Source: CAZCVI01 sp964502145
GTDB lineage: Bacteria; Acidobacteriota; Aminicenantia; UBA2199
DNA: 54,042 nucleotides
Assembly (NCBI GenBank): GCA_964502145.1
Contig: CAZCVI010000046.1
Location: 1 to 54,042 of the forward strand
Direction: 5' to 3'
A model generated the notes under the pieces. It was not told where the DNA came from and did no database searches. It saw only the letters and a program-made list of their open reading frames with translations. Shown piece after piece: positions 10,301 to 18,000 of the stretch (position 1 is the stretch's first letter; the number at the start of each line of letters is the position of its first letter). Made by a program: the position numbers and the translations under genes.

Positions 10301-13300
10301 GTCAAGGGGAAGATAGACGGCACCGACTTTTAAAATAGCGATGAGAGCGATAATGTAGTCATAGGTCCGGGGAAGTTGAACGGCCACAATGGTGCCGGGC
10401 CTTATGCCCTGCTGAAACAAAGAAGCAGCAATGCCATCGGTGCGGATATCCAATTGCCGATAGGTGAAAACATGCTCGCCCAAAAGAGCGACACGGTCTG
10501 AAAACCGCTGGGCTTGCGCAACAAAAAATGACGGGATGGTTTTTTCACCGGGGAAATTAGCGGCGGTGGCATTCCATTGATAGAGCAATAACTCCTTCTC
10601 TTCAAGGGGCAGGATATTTATCCCGGCAATGATTTGGTCGGGATGGGTTGCCAGCTCAAGAGCGGCCTGTTTGAAATAACGGATAAAACGGGCAATGGTC
10701 GCAACCGTGAATAAATGAACCCGGTACTCCAGTGCCAACGCGATACTGTCCTGGTGTTCAAAGGCGGTGAGGGTGAGATCGAATTTGGTCACCTGCCTTT
10801 CAAATTCATAAGGCCCCAGTTTTAAACCCGGTATTTCCAGACGGGGTAATTCCATGTTCTGCACTATTATCATCGTATCAAACAATGGATTGCGACTGAT
10901 ATCGCGGGAAGTAACCACCCGGTCTACCAGTTCCTCGAATTGATAGTCCTGATTCTCGAAAGCTTGCAGCGTGCTGGTACTGACTTCGGACAGAAAGTCA
11001 GCGGCGATTTTATTGGCCACGGGAAAGTGACGTAAGGCCAATGTATTCACAAACATGCCAAACACGGGATGAAGCTCGGCAAACCGCCGCCCGGCAGTGG
11101 GTGTGCCCATCACGATATCTTCCTGGCCACACAACTTGGACAAGAGGATGGCATAAGCGGTGGCCAATACCATATATAATGTCGTGCCATGTTGCTGCGC
11201 CACGGCATGTAACGCGGCACTCTCGTCCGGGGTAAACTGGCCACGCACCTCGCCACCGGCAAAATCCATCTCCACGGGACGGGGGAAATCCAGGGGTAAA
11301 TTTAAAACAGGAATCTCCCCGGTAAAACGTTCCAGCCAAAAAGTGGCTTGTTTCTCCAAGGCTCTGGTGTTGTGCTGCTGCTTTTGGTACACACAATAAT
11401 CCTTGTACTGGATACGTAACGGTGGTAATGCGGCGCCGCCATACAGGGCGATAAAATCCTTGATCAATATGCCCTGGGATGTGCCATCGGAAATAATATG
11501 ATGCATATCCAATAACAACAAGTGGCTCTCGGGTGTCAGTGGCACCAGTCCCACCCGTAACAGGGGCGGCTGGGCCAGATCAAAAGGCCGAATAAAGGCC
11601 CGGATAACAGAATCAGAAAGTCCGGGCTGCTCAACCTTGAGAAACTCCAACTGAAACTCCACGCTATCATAAATCACTTGTACCGGTGTTTCATCCTTCA
11701 AGATAAATCCCGTGCGCAAACTTTCATGACGGGCGATCAGTTTTTCAAAAGTCGCTGTGAAACGCGTGATGTCCAATTTCCCGTCCAATTTGACCACCAG
11801 ATACTCGTTGTAACCCGTGTCGTTGAGAGCCATCTGCGCCAACACGAACAGCCGTTCCTGCGCGGCAGATAATGGATAGTACTCCTGTTGCTCGGCTGGT
11901 TCCAGGGTTGGAATGGTAAACGCACGGGCATTTTCCAGAACATAGCGGGCCAAAGCTTGGACTGTTTGCCGCTGGAAGAATTCCGCTACCGGGATATCCA
12001 CCCCCAGCTCTTCCCGGAGCAGGTTGGCGATGTTCATCGCTTTTAAAGAATCGCCACCCAATTGTTGGAACTCATCCAACAGGCCAATCGGCTGGATGCC
12101 GAAATAGTTTTCCCAGATATGAATAATAGCCCGCTCCGTTTCGTTTTCCGGTGTCACATAGAGAGTTTCGCGGTCAATAAAACGTAATGGCCGCGCTACC
12201 GTGGCACCCGCATCTGTTTGTACTTCAGCAGGGTTAATTTGGATATTCATTGTCCCGGTAAAAGTGCCGCTTTTTAATTGACGACCCAAAGCCGCCAATT
12301 GCGCCATTCCCGCGATACCGTACCGTTGTTCTTCAAAAGGGTAGGTCGGTAACGAGACCCGGTGCGGTTTGACTGCCTCGTAAACCCCCTGCCAATCTAT
12401 AGCCACGCCCCAGCCCCAGAGATACCCCAAACGATTCAACAGGTAGTGCCGATCATTCTCCTTCTTTAACGGGTTACGCATCAGATTCAGTACATGTCTG
12501 GTGGGAACGGCGCCTGTTTTTTCTTCTTCGTCAATATACCGTTTCACCATCGTGGATAAATCCAGACCCGGCCCCACTTCCACCAACAAAACGCCGGGAA
12601 TTTCCACCAACCGGCGAATACCCTCGGCAAAGCGCACCACCCCGGCCAGATGCCGCCCCCAATAACCAGGGTCCAACACATCCTCGGCAGTGATCCAATC
12701 GCCAGTGACATTGGAAATATAAGGAATCTGTGGTTCATGAAAAGAAATCTGCTGCAACCCCGCCACAAATGGCCCGATAATGGGAGTCATGGCCGTGGAA
12801 TGAAGCGCGTGGGTCACCCCGTTCACCCGCATACATAATAAACGGCGGGCCTTTAACGCCGTTTCAAAAGTTGAAATGTCAGCGAGAGAACCGGAAATAA
12901 TACAGGCAGAACCATTATCTATGGCCAGCGCAAGAGTTCCTCCCCGCTGTGCGGCCAACAGTGGTTCCAGTTCTGTCGCTGTTAATGGTACACTGGTCAT
13001 GGCACCACCGGGCAAGCTGTTAATTAATTCCCCCCGTCTGACAATGGCGCTTAATGCGTCGCGCAACGAAATAACCCCGGCAATAGCCGCGACAGCATAC
13101 TCGCCAAAACTGTAACCAATCATGGCATGGGGTTTAATCCCCCAGGACATGATTAATTTGGCCAGGGCGTATTCCACGGCAAAAAGAATGGGCGCGATAT
13201 GTTCGCTTTTTAATGGGGGACTGGTGCCATCACTGGGATACAGAACCGGTTTGAAATTTTGTCCACTTAAAGGGGTTAATAAGCGGAAACACTCGTCCAT

Positions 13301-15001
13301 TTCCTGGCGAAACACCCGTTCTTGACAATACAAGTCCAGACCCATATTCACATACTGGCTCCCCAAACCGGGGAACATAAAAATCACGGGGCTTTTTTCA
13401 CTGGCACGAAATACGCGCTCTTTGGCTGGCCCGGTAGTAAACGTGGCCATTGCCTGGGCCACAGTCGTACACACCGCCGCTTTTCTGTATTTGAATGGGG
13501 CACGTCCCACCTGTAACGTGTACGCTGCATCCCCCAGATTGAGGTCCGGGTGTCCGTGCAGATGTTCCACCCAGCGGCTGGTCATCTCTGCCAATGCTTT
13601 TTCGCTACGCGCCGACAGAAGAATCAGGGCAGCGGTTTTATTCTCTTCAGTTTCTTCAGTTTGATTATCAAGCGGTGGTGCTTCTTCCAGTATGACATGC
13701 ACGTTGGTGCCGCCGATTCCAAACGCGCTGACCCCGGCCCTTAATGGGTCCATACCATTTTGACCCGTTCGCCATGGACAGCATTCCACCGGCACAAAAA
13801 AAGGACTGTCCCCAAAATTGATTTTAGGATTGGGCGTCTTATAAAACAAGCTGGGAAACAAACATCTTTCTTGAATAGAAAGCACGGCTTTAATAAAACC
13901 AGCCACACCTGCGGCGCTATCGAGGTGTCCGAAATTTGTTTTCACGGAACCAATACCGCAATAATGTCGTTTCTCCGTATTAAAGGCTTGTTTTAGTGCC
14001 TCGATTTCAATTGGGTCGCCCAGCAAGGTTGCCGTGCCGTGGGCTTCAATATAACCGATACTATCCGCCGCCACTCCCGCCATTTTTTGCGCCGCCTGGA
14101 TTACCCCGGCCTGTCCCTTAATACTGGGGGCCGTGTACCCTGTTTTTCGTCTGCCATCGTTATTCACCGCGCTACCTTTGACCACCGCGTAAATGTGATC
14201 ATGGTCAATAAGCGCGTCTTCCAATAGTTTTAAAACCACCACGCCGCAGCCATCGCCGCTCAATGTCCCGCGGGCGGCTGCATCAAAGGCACGACAATGA
14301 CCATCCGGTGAGCCCACCATGCCTTCCCGGTAGATATACCCGGATTCCAGCGGATAAGTAACGGTCACCCCACCCGCCACGGCGATGTGGCACTCACCAC
14401 TTAATAATGCTTGGCAGGCGACATGGATGGCAGTCAACGAGGTGGAACACGCGGTCTGCAAAACATAGCTGGGCCCCTTTAAATTAAGTTGATAGGAGAC
14501 CCGCATGGTGAGGTTGTCCTTGTTGGTTAATTGGAACCGCGAGAAATCATCCAACTGCTGGGCCCCAGGAGAAAACATACTGGCCATCTGCCAGGCGGAA
14601 TTGGGGGACGCCCCGCCATACAAACCAATCAAACCATCATAGTTCCCAGGATCATACCCGGCATCTTCCAACCCTTCCCAGGTGCAACGATGAAACAAAC
14701 GGAGCTGCGGGTCCATCACCGCCGCTTCTGCGGGAGTGTAGCCAAAAAAATCAGCATCAAAGTATTCGGCCCGTTCCAGATACCCTTTGGCTGGCACATA
14801 CCCCGCATCCATTATTAATTCCGGGTCCACCCCGGCTTCTGTCAGTTCAGTGGGTGTAAAAAAGCGGATGCTTTCTTTGCCTGCTTTGAGGTTCTCCAGG
14901 AATTGCCTGACATGGGCTGCACCAGGGAAACACGCGGACATACCAATCACAGCAATTTCAAGGCCCGTTAGGGTTTCGCGGTAGGTTTCCAATTCGTTCA
15001 T
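4331..15001 (-). CDS. hybrid PKS-NRPS, KS-AT-ACP-C-A-T-C-A(Thr)-T-C
   Basis: A 3556-aa multienzyme. KS (about 10-435) keeps TACSTS, EAHGT and KTNFGH, so it should condense. AT (about 535-860) has GYSFGEY and HALHS, the latter resembling the malonyl-CoA signature HAFH. There is no KR, DH or ER. ACP has GGDSLKA (about 982). C1 has HHIISDG. A1 has a non-standard pocket that I read as D-P-L-E-I-G-M-V-I-K, substrate unknown. T1 has GGHSLKA (about 2022). C2 has HHIVSDG. A2 reads DFWNIGMVHK, the classic threonine code. T2 has GGHSLKA (about 3048). C3 has FHLISDG, keeping the catalytic second His. The protein ends after C3, with no thioesterase, reductase or further carrier. Both A domains carry 9-bp-repeat peptide insertions just before YTSGT/STG. 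The start lies 2 nt after the stop of the upstream NRPS gene, so the two are co-translated. Product unknown. Confidence 0.93.
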   Translation of the reverse strand: MNELETYRETLTGLEIAVIGMSACFPGAAHVRQFLENLKAGKESIRFFTPTELTEAGVDPELIMDAGYVPAKGYLERAEYFDADFFGYTPAEAAVMDPQLRLFHRCTWEGLEDAGYDPGNYDGLIGLYGGASPNSAWQMASMFSPGAQQLDDFSRFQLTNKDNLTMRVSYQLNLKGPSYVLQTACSTSLTAIHVACQALLSGECHIAVAGGVTVTYPLESGYIYREGMVGSPDGHCRAFDAAARGTLSGDGCGVVVLKLLEDALIDHDHIYAVVKGSAVNNDGRRKTGYTAPSIKGQAGVIQAAQKMAGVAADSIGYIEAHGTATLLGDPIEIEALKQAFNTEKRHYCGIGSVKTNFGHLDSAAGVAGFIKAVLSIQERCLFPSLFYKTPNPKINFGDSPFFVPVECCPWRTGQNGMDPLRAGVSAFGIGGTNVHVILEEAPPLDNQTEETEENKTAALILLSARSEKALAEMTSRWVEHLHGHPDLNLGDAAYTLQVGRAPFKYRKAAVCTTVAQAMATFTTGPAKERVFRASEKSPVIFMFPGLGSQYVNMGLDLYCQERVFRQEMDECFRLLTPLSGQNFKPVLYPSDGTSPPLKSEHIAPILFAVEYALAKLIMSWGIKPHAMIGYSFGEYAVAAIAGVISLRDALSAIVRRGELINSLPGGAMTSVPLTATELEPLLAAQRGGTLALAIDNGSACIISGSLADISTFETALKARRLLCMRVNGVTHALHSTAMTPIIGPFVAGLQQISFHEPQIPYISNVTGDWITAEDVLDPGYWGRHLAGVVRFAEGIRRLVEIPGVLLVEVGPGLDLSTMVKRYIDEEEKTGAVPTRHVLNLMRNPLKKENDRHYLLNRLGYLWGWGVAIDWQGVYEAVKPHRVSLPTYPFEEQRYGIAGMAQLAALGRQLKSGTFTGTMNIQINPAEVQTDAGATVARPLRFIDRETLYVTPENETERAIIHIWENYFGIQPIGLLDEFQQLGGDSLKAMNIANLLREELGVDIPVAEFFQRQTVQALARYVLENARAFTIPTLEPAEQQEYYPLSAAQERLFVLAQMALNDTGYNEYLVVKLDGKLDITRFTATFEKLIARHESLRTGFILKDETPVQVIYDSVEFQLEFLKVEQPGLSDSVIRAFIRPFDLAQPPLLRVGLVPLTPESHLLLLDMHHIISDGTSQGILIKDFIALYGGAALPPLRIQYKDYCVYQKQQHNTRALEKQATFWLERFTGEIPVLNLPLDFPRPVEMDFAGGEVRGQFTPDESAALHAVAQQHGTTLYMVLATAYAILLSKLCGQEDIVMGTPTAGRRFAELHPVFGMFVNTLALRHFPVANKIAADFLSEVSTSTLQAFENQDYQFEELVDRVVTSRDISRNPLFDTMIIVQNMELPRLEIPGLKLGPYEFERQVTKFDLTLTAFEHQDSIALALEYRVHLFTVATIARFIRYFKQAALELATHPDQIIAGINILPLEEKELLLYQWNATAANFPGEKTIPSFFVAQAQRFSDRVALLGEHVFTYRQLDIRTDGIAASLFQQGIRPGTIVAVQLPRTYDYIIALIAILKVGAVYLPLDSQLPPDRIRYILNDSQAILLDTLPIPSHTSHNSHNSHTSHNSHPTHPCYIIYTSGSTGRPKGVVVEHASILNTIFGAHQIIFPLSATGWRVGLLSSFIFDPSLLHLFCTLLFGHALIVLPTEVRADGALLLNALDKFAIDLLEGAPIHLSIMLESASERPFCPYLKRIIVGGEALPKEPVVSFFQKQGHRDFRMLNMYGPTECAVIASIYLFDQNIVAEPSLIVSIGAPLANFQIYILDSNLRPQPIGVIGELYIGGVGVGRGYLNNPEQTATQFITIQLGAKTHRLYKTGDLSRWLANGTIEFCGRGDQQVKIRGYRIELGEIENCLLSHEAIKRAVVVLKKTTHPASAHIESSLCAYVVLAKNTDATALDTELKEYLTRYLPDYMIPTFIIPINSIPQTIAGKTDVNALPVPCFPAPTRVIAAPRDKTEETLLSIFREILGHAQVGVEDNFFHMGGHSLKATRLTATIHKTFAVRVPLAIIFKHPSVRQLALYLKEAIGTLFHSIEPVEQREYYPCSPAQSRMFVLQQMDPDSTVYNICSALQVEGHLQQDLFVAAFKKVITRHESLRTSFFMVAGEAVQKIHGEVPFALVKNIENTTAPLISSFIQPFDLAVAPLLRVGLFQLAEEKFLLVVDVHHIVSDGVSTDILIRDFSAFYSGAEPVPLKFQYKDIAAWQRGPRRGDELKQQEQYWLNQYSPAADIPVLQLPYDYPRPPVQQFTGSTITFELESPQTEALKQVATTCDATLYMVLMALFSSLLAKLSGQEDIVVGTPSAGRVHVDMEAIIGMFINTLAIRTQPAGEKPFTAFLAEVKEKTLQAFENQEYPFEELVEQVAIKRDAGRNPLFDVMLVLQNMDIRQLQIPGLTLGSFPFEPGVARFDLTLTGTETPSGLTFIIEYSTALFTAAFMQRFIQYFQNIVQAIIANPPVELYRISILSQAEQQQLLVTFNDTTADYPMDKTIHGLFTEQAQRTPDNIAVVSADACITYRQLNERADHLAHSLIEKGVRPDSIVAITMERTLAMIIGILAILKANGAYMPIDPDYPQSRQDFMLADSGATIHLNHHHSPIIPITPIIPIPPITPITQLSYVIYTSGTTGKPKGTLIEHRNVVRLMFNNRFQFQFDSSDRWTLFHSLCFDFSVWEMYGALLRGGLLVIVSNAITRDPRLFLNLLITQRVTVLNQTPAAFYNLAAEALQQSAPAHDLRYVIFGGEALKPANLLAWHQQYPQTRLINMYGITETTVHVTFKEIGETEMRSNTSNIGVPIPTLTVRIVDPFLQLVPLGVPGEMIVGGAGVARGYLNRPELTAARFVAISFNDHLDRYYRSGDLARWLANGEMEYLGRMDQQVKIRGFRVELGEIESRLLAHPLVKEAVVIFRTHQKDNDLCAYFTTTATDSHQTTVLLREYLSSCLASYMVPAFFVPMEQIPLTPNGKVDRRALPLPQASEQVAEHYQAPSTKIEAILVEVWSDVLGILPARIGTASDFFQLGGHSLKAIQVINGIHKKLQVRLPVQTMFQFPTIAQLAREISQQELTPFICIPQQPVQPYYELSYTQKRLWVLHTRNPHSAVFNMSETTKLPQEINTELIPAVVQHLVDRHESLRTSFREVDGEIVQHIAPVGTVKPVFASTDLSAFQGEELQQRRAQVIFQEGQALFQLDQAPLLRLLLVMCSEAEKYLVFTMFHLISDGWSLAVIQREFTQIYEALAAGTEPHLPLLTLQYRDYAVWHNKLMENPAAIQPVLQFWQPRLAGVLPVLDLPYDAAQSTRTTAQSAGYQWVIPPDVTLLLRELAVQHNTTMFTLLLAAFHLLLSFLREQRDIILALPGAARPHEDLKDMVGMFVNTLIMRTQIHEEETFVDFLQRINQDTMQILDYQVFPMELIFELLDIPYPKVSVFFNFQNTGESQQATLEEFASHHVESVQEAKFDLVFYLMEFKNGINIMCNYYKQLFHPATIEKIAILYTSILSQIAQDPNKPVLQYKSVGKRKKLQRG
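7036..7106. repeat. 9-bp tandem repeat inside the second A domain (Ile/Pro/Thr frame)
   Basis: About seven imperfect copies of the unit GGGAATTAT on the plus strand. On the minus coding strand they are read as Pro-Ile-Ile/Thr triplets, placed directly before core motif A3 (YVIYTSGTTG) at residues of about 2632-2655. Normal A domains have a short loop here. Confidence 0.85.
10170..10228. repeat. 9-bp tandem repeat inside the first A domain (Ser-His-Asn frame)
   Basis: The same GGGAATTAT-type unit as at 7036, here read one frame over as Ser-His-Asn/Thr triplets, again just before core motif A3 (YIIYTSGSTG), residues of about 1590-1612. The third antisense frame would contain TAA stops, so only two coding frames are open, and both are used in this assembly line. 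Confidence 0.85.
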
Positions 15002-15003
15002 AT

Positions 15004-18000
15004 TTATTCCCGCATCTTGCGCCGTTGTGCCAAGCGGGATTTCCCTTTATCCATGGTTTCGTTCCATTTCGCCGCCACTTCTTTTTCCCGCGCATCACTA
15101 CCCGTGTTTGCCCCGTTTAAATAACCCAGTAACGCGGCGATATAAGGGTATTCGAAGAGTTTCACCACCGGAATTTCCCGGCCCATTTCCTGCGACAGGT
15201 GATTGGCTACCTGGACAATTTCAAAAGAAGTTGCACCCAGCTCGAAAAAGTTATCTTCCACTCCCACCCGCTCCACGTGTAGCATCTCTTTAAAAAGAGT
15301 GGCCATTGCCACCTCTTTTTCATCCGTGGGGGCCACGAATTTCACCGTAGCCGAGAGTCGTTTGCCTTTCGCTTCCGCCGCGACCAAAGCCTTGCGGTCC
15401 ACCTTGCCGCTGGGGGCCAGTGGGATATGATCCACCTGCACGAAGTACGAGGGAATCATATAATCCGGCAATAACCCGGCCAGAAAACGACGTAATTCGG
15501 CAGCGGTGAGGAGATTTTCGGAAACCAGATAACCGCATAAATACGTATTCCCATTGCCGTCAATTTTATCCAGTACCACTGCATCTTTAATGGTCGCCTC
15601 TTCATAGTACCCGATCTGTTGCAACACCCCGTGTACCTGTTCCGGTTGCGCGTCAAAAGTTGTTTCCGCAATCCCTTTTTCCCGGTCCAACACGCCGAAG
15701 CGCACGTCCCAACTGAGCGGTGCTTCATAAAAATGAATGCCCCGCGCCTTGAGGTGCATGTAAATGCCGGTATCATTGATCATACAATTGGAGGAACAAA
15801 ACCCGGTGTCCGCAGGTTGCACCCAGCCTTTGGCGGTCAGATACTCCTTGATGCGGGTGGTGGGTGTGTCATCATAACGGAACAGGTCTACGAACAGAAT
15901 CTGTTCCACCATCTCGGCAGTCAGTCCTTTGCCCAGAATGCGGGAGTACTTGTTCTCCAAACCATGAAAGCTCTTGCGGAACAAAAGCAGTTTTTCCTCG
16001 ATTTCATGCTCATTAAAAATGCCGTTTTGAAACAACGAGTGCAGCCGCATCTCGAATATCTGACCGCGGGATAACCCGGACACCACGAGGTGAATACCCT
16101 GTTCATGGGCCACGGCCACGCCGTAGGTATTGAGGGTATGCCAGCAGCCATGACAGACGCTCTGGTTGGACTGGAGGCTTTCGACAAAAACCTGGTTCAT
16201 ATATTGGGCGTTACCGGTAATATGATCGACGTGTAACAGGCTGGTGGTGCGGTGAATATTCTCAAACGCGGCAGGGGAAATAAAACCGTTGTCAAAGGTA
16301 AAGGTCAGTACTTTTAGCCCCATGTCAATGAGCCGGTACAGCGCGTAGGTACTATCTTTGCCACCGCTGAAGAGCAGCAAACAATCGTATTTGGCGCCGG
16401 GTTGTTTATGGGTCGCAAAGAGTTGTGCCAATCCGGCCTGGGTTCTGAAGTAATTTTTCACATGGTCCGCGTAACTCTCGTATTCCCGGCAGACATTGCA
16501 CACGCCTTGGCTGTCAAAATGGATGCCGGGTTGATTGGCTGTCAGTAGACAGCGGGTGCAACGGACTACCTGCTGTAAATCAGCGGCTTGTGGAATCTTT
16601 TCTGTTAATATAGAAGTGGTTTGCGCCTGTTTCTTAAAGTGTCGCAGGTGGTGTTCGATTTCCGCCAACTCCACGCGGAAGCCGCGAATCTTGACCTGCA
16701 AATCACCCCGGCCCAGGAACTGGATGTTCCCATCGCTGTAACGTACAGCCAGATCCCCCGTTTTGAAAACTCGTTCATTCTTTAATAGAATAAACTTTTC
16801 CGCTGTAAGTTCCGGGCGGTTGAGATAGCCCCGGCCCACACCTGCCCCGCCAATATAAATCTCCCCTGGCACGCCCATGGGCACCGGGTTTAAATCCTGG
16901 TCCAGCAGGTAAACCCGTGTATTGGCAATTGGTACACCGATAGACACTGCGGCACGGGTATCCAGTATCGGATCGAAGCGATGAATCATACTGCCTACCA
17001 CTGTTTCAGTCGGCCCGTATTCATTGTAAATCTCAATATTGCCCTGCCATTTATTGAATACTTCCAGTGCCGTCCGGACTTCCAAGTTCTCGCCACCCAG
17101 AATGAGTCTACGAATCGTGGAATCCCCCGCATTGGGTGTATAACCCAGTAACTTCAAATGGGCTGGCGTTAACTTCACCACCCCTACCCGATTATCGGCT
17201 AAAATCTTATCAAGCACCGGTTCCCGTTCATCGCCATCATACACATAAACCGTGTTTCCCGTGACCAGGGGCGTAAAAATGGAGGTGACTGTCAGATCAA
17301 ACGTGATACCCGTATAAAAAGGAAAAGCCACACTCTCCCCGTTCACATAGGTTTGCGCCGCCCAGGAAATATAATTCACTACCCCGCGATGTTCCAGAAC
17401 AACCCCCTTCGGGTTGCCGGTGGTGCCGGAAGTATAGATAATATAACAGGCTTGGCGGGAATCGCCTTCAGTGGGCGGGTTGTGAACCGTAGCCGCATAA
17501 CTATCCGGCTCATCCACCATTACTATGTTTTCCCGGTTTAGGCAGGCCGTCATTTCTTTTTCCTTGGTTATTAGCCCCGTGCGACTCAGCAGCCATTTTA
17601 AGCTGCTGTCTTTGATCATGTATACTTTGCGCGAGGCTGGTAAGTCCGCAGAAATCGGTAGATACGCGCCACCTGCTTTTAATACTGCCAGTATTGCGAC
17701 TATCAGGTCTACTGAACGTTCTAACAAGATGCCTACCGTGGTTTCTGGTGGCATGCCTTTTTTTATTAGATAGTGGGCCAGACGGTTGGCGCATTCGTTT
17801 AGTTCCTGGTAGGTTAATGAAAGGGGGGTTGTGGGAATTATGGGAAGAATGGGAATTATGGGAGTGATGGGATTTATTTCTGCTGGCTTCCAAGCAGCAT
17901 CGCTTGTACCTATTACTGCTATTTGGTGCGGTGTTTTTTCTACCTGGGCTTCGAACAGGTGGTGAAGCTTTTGTTCTTCTGGAAAGATTGTCCCGCTATT

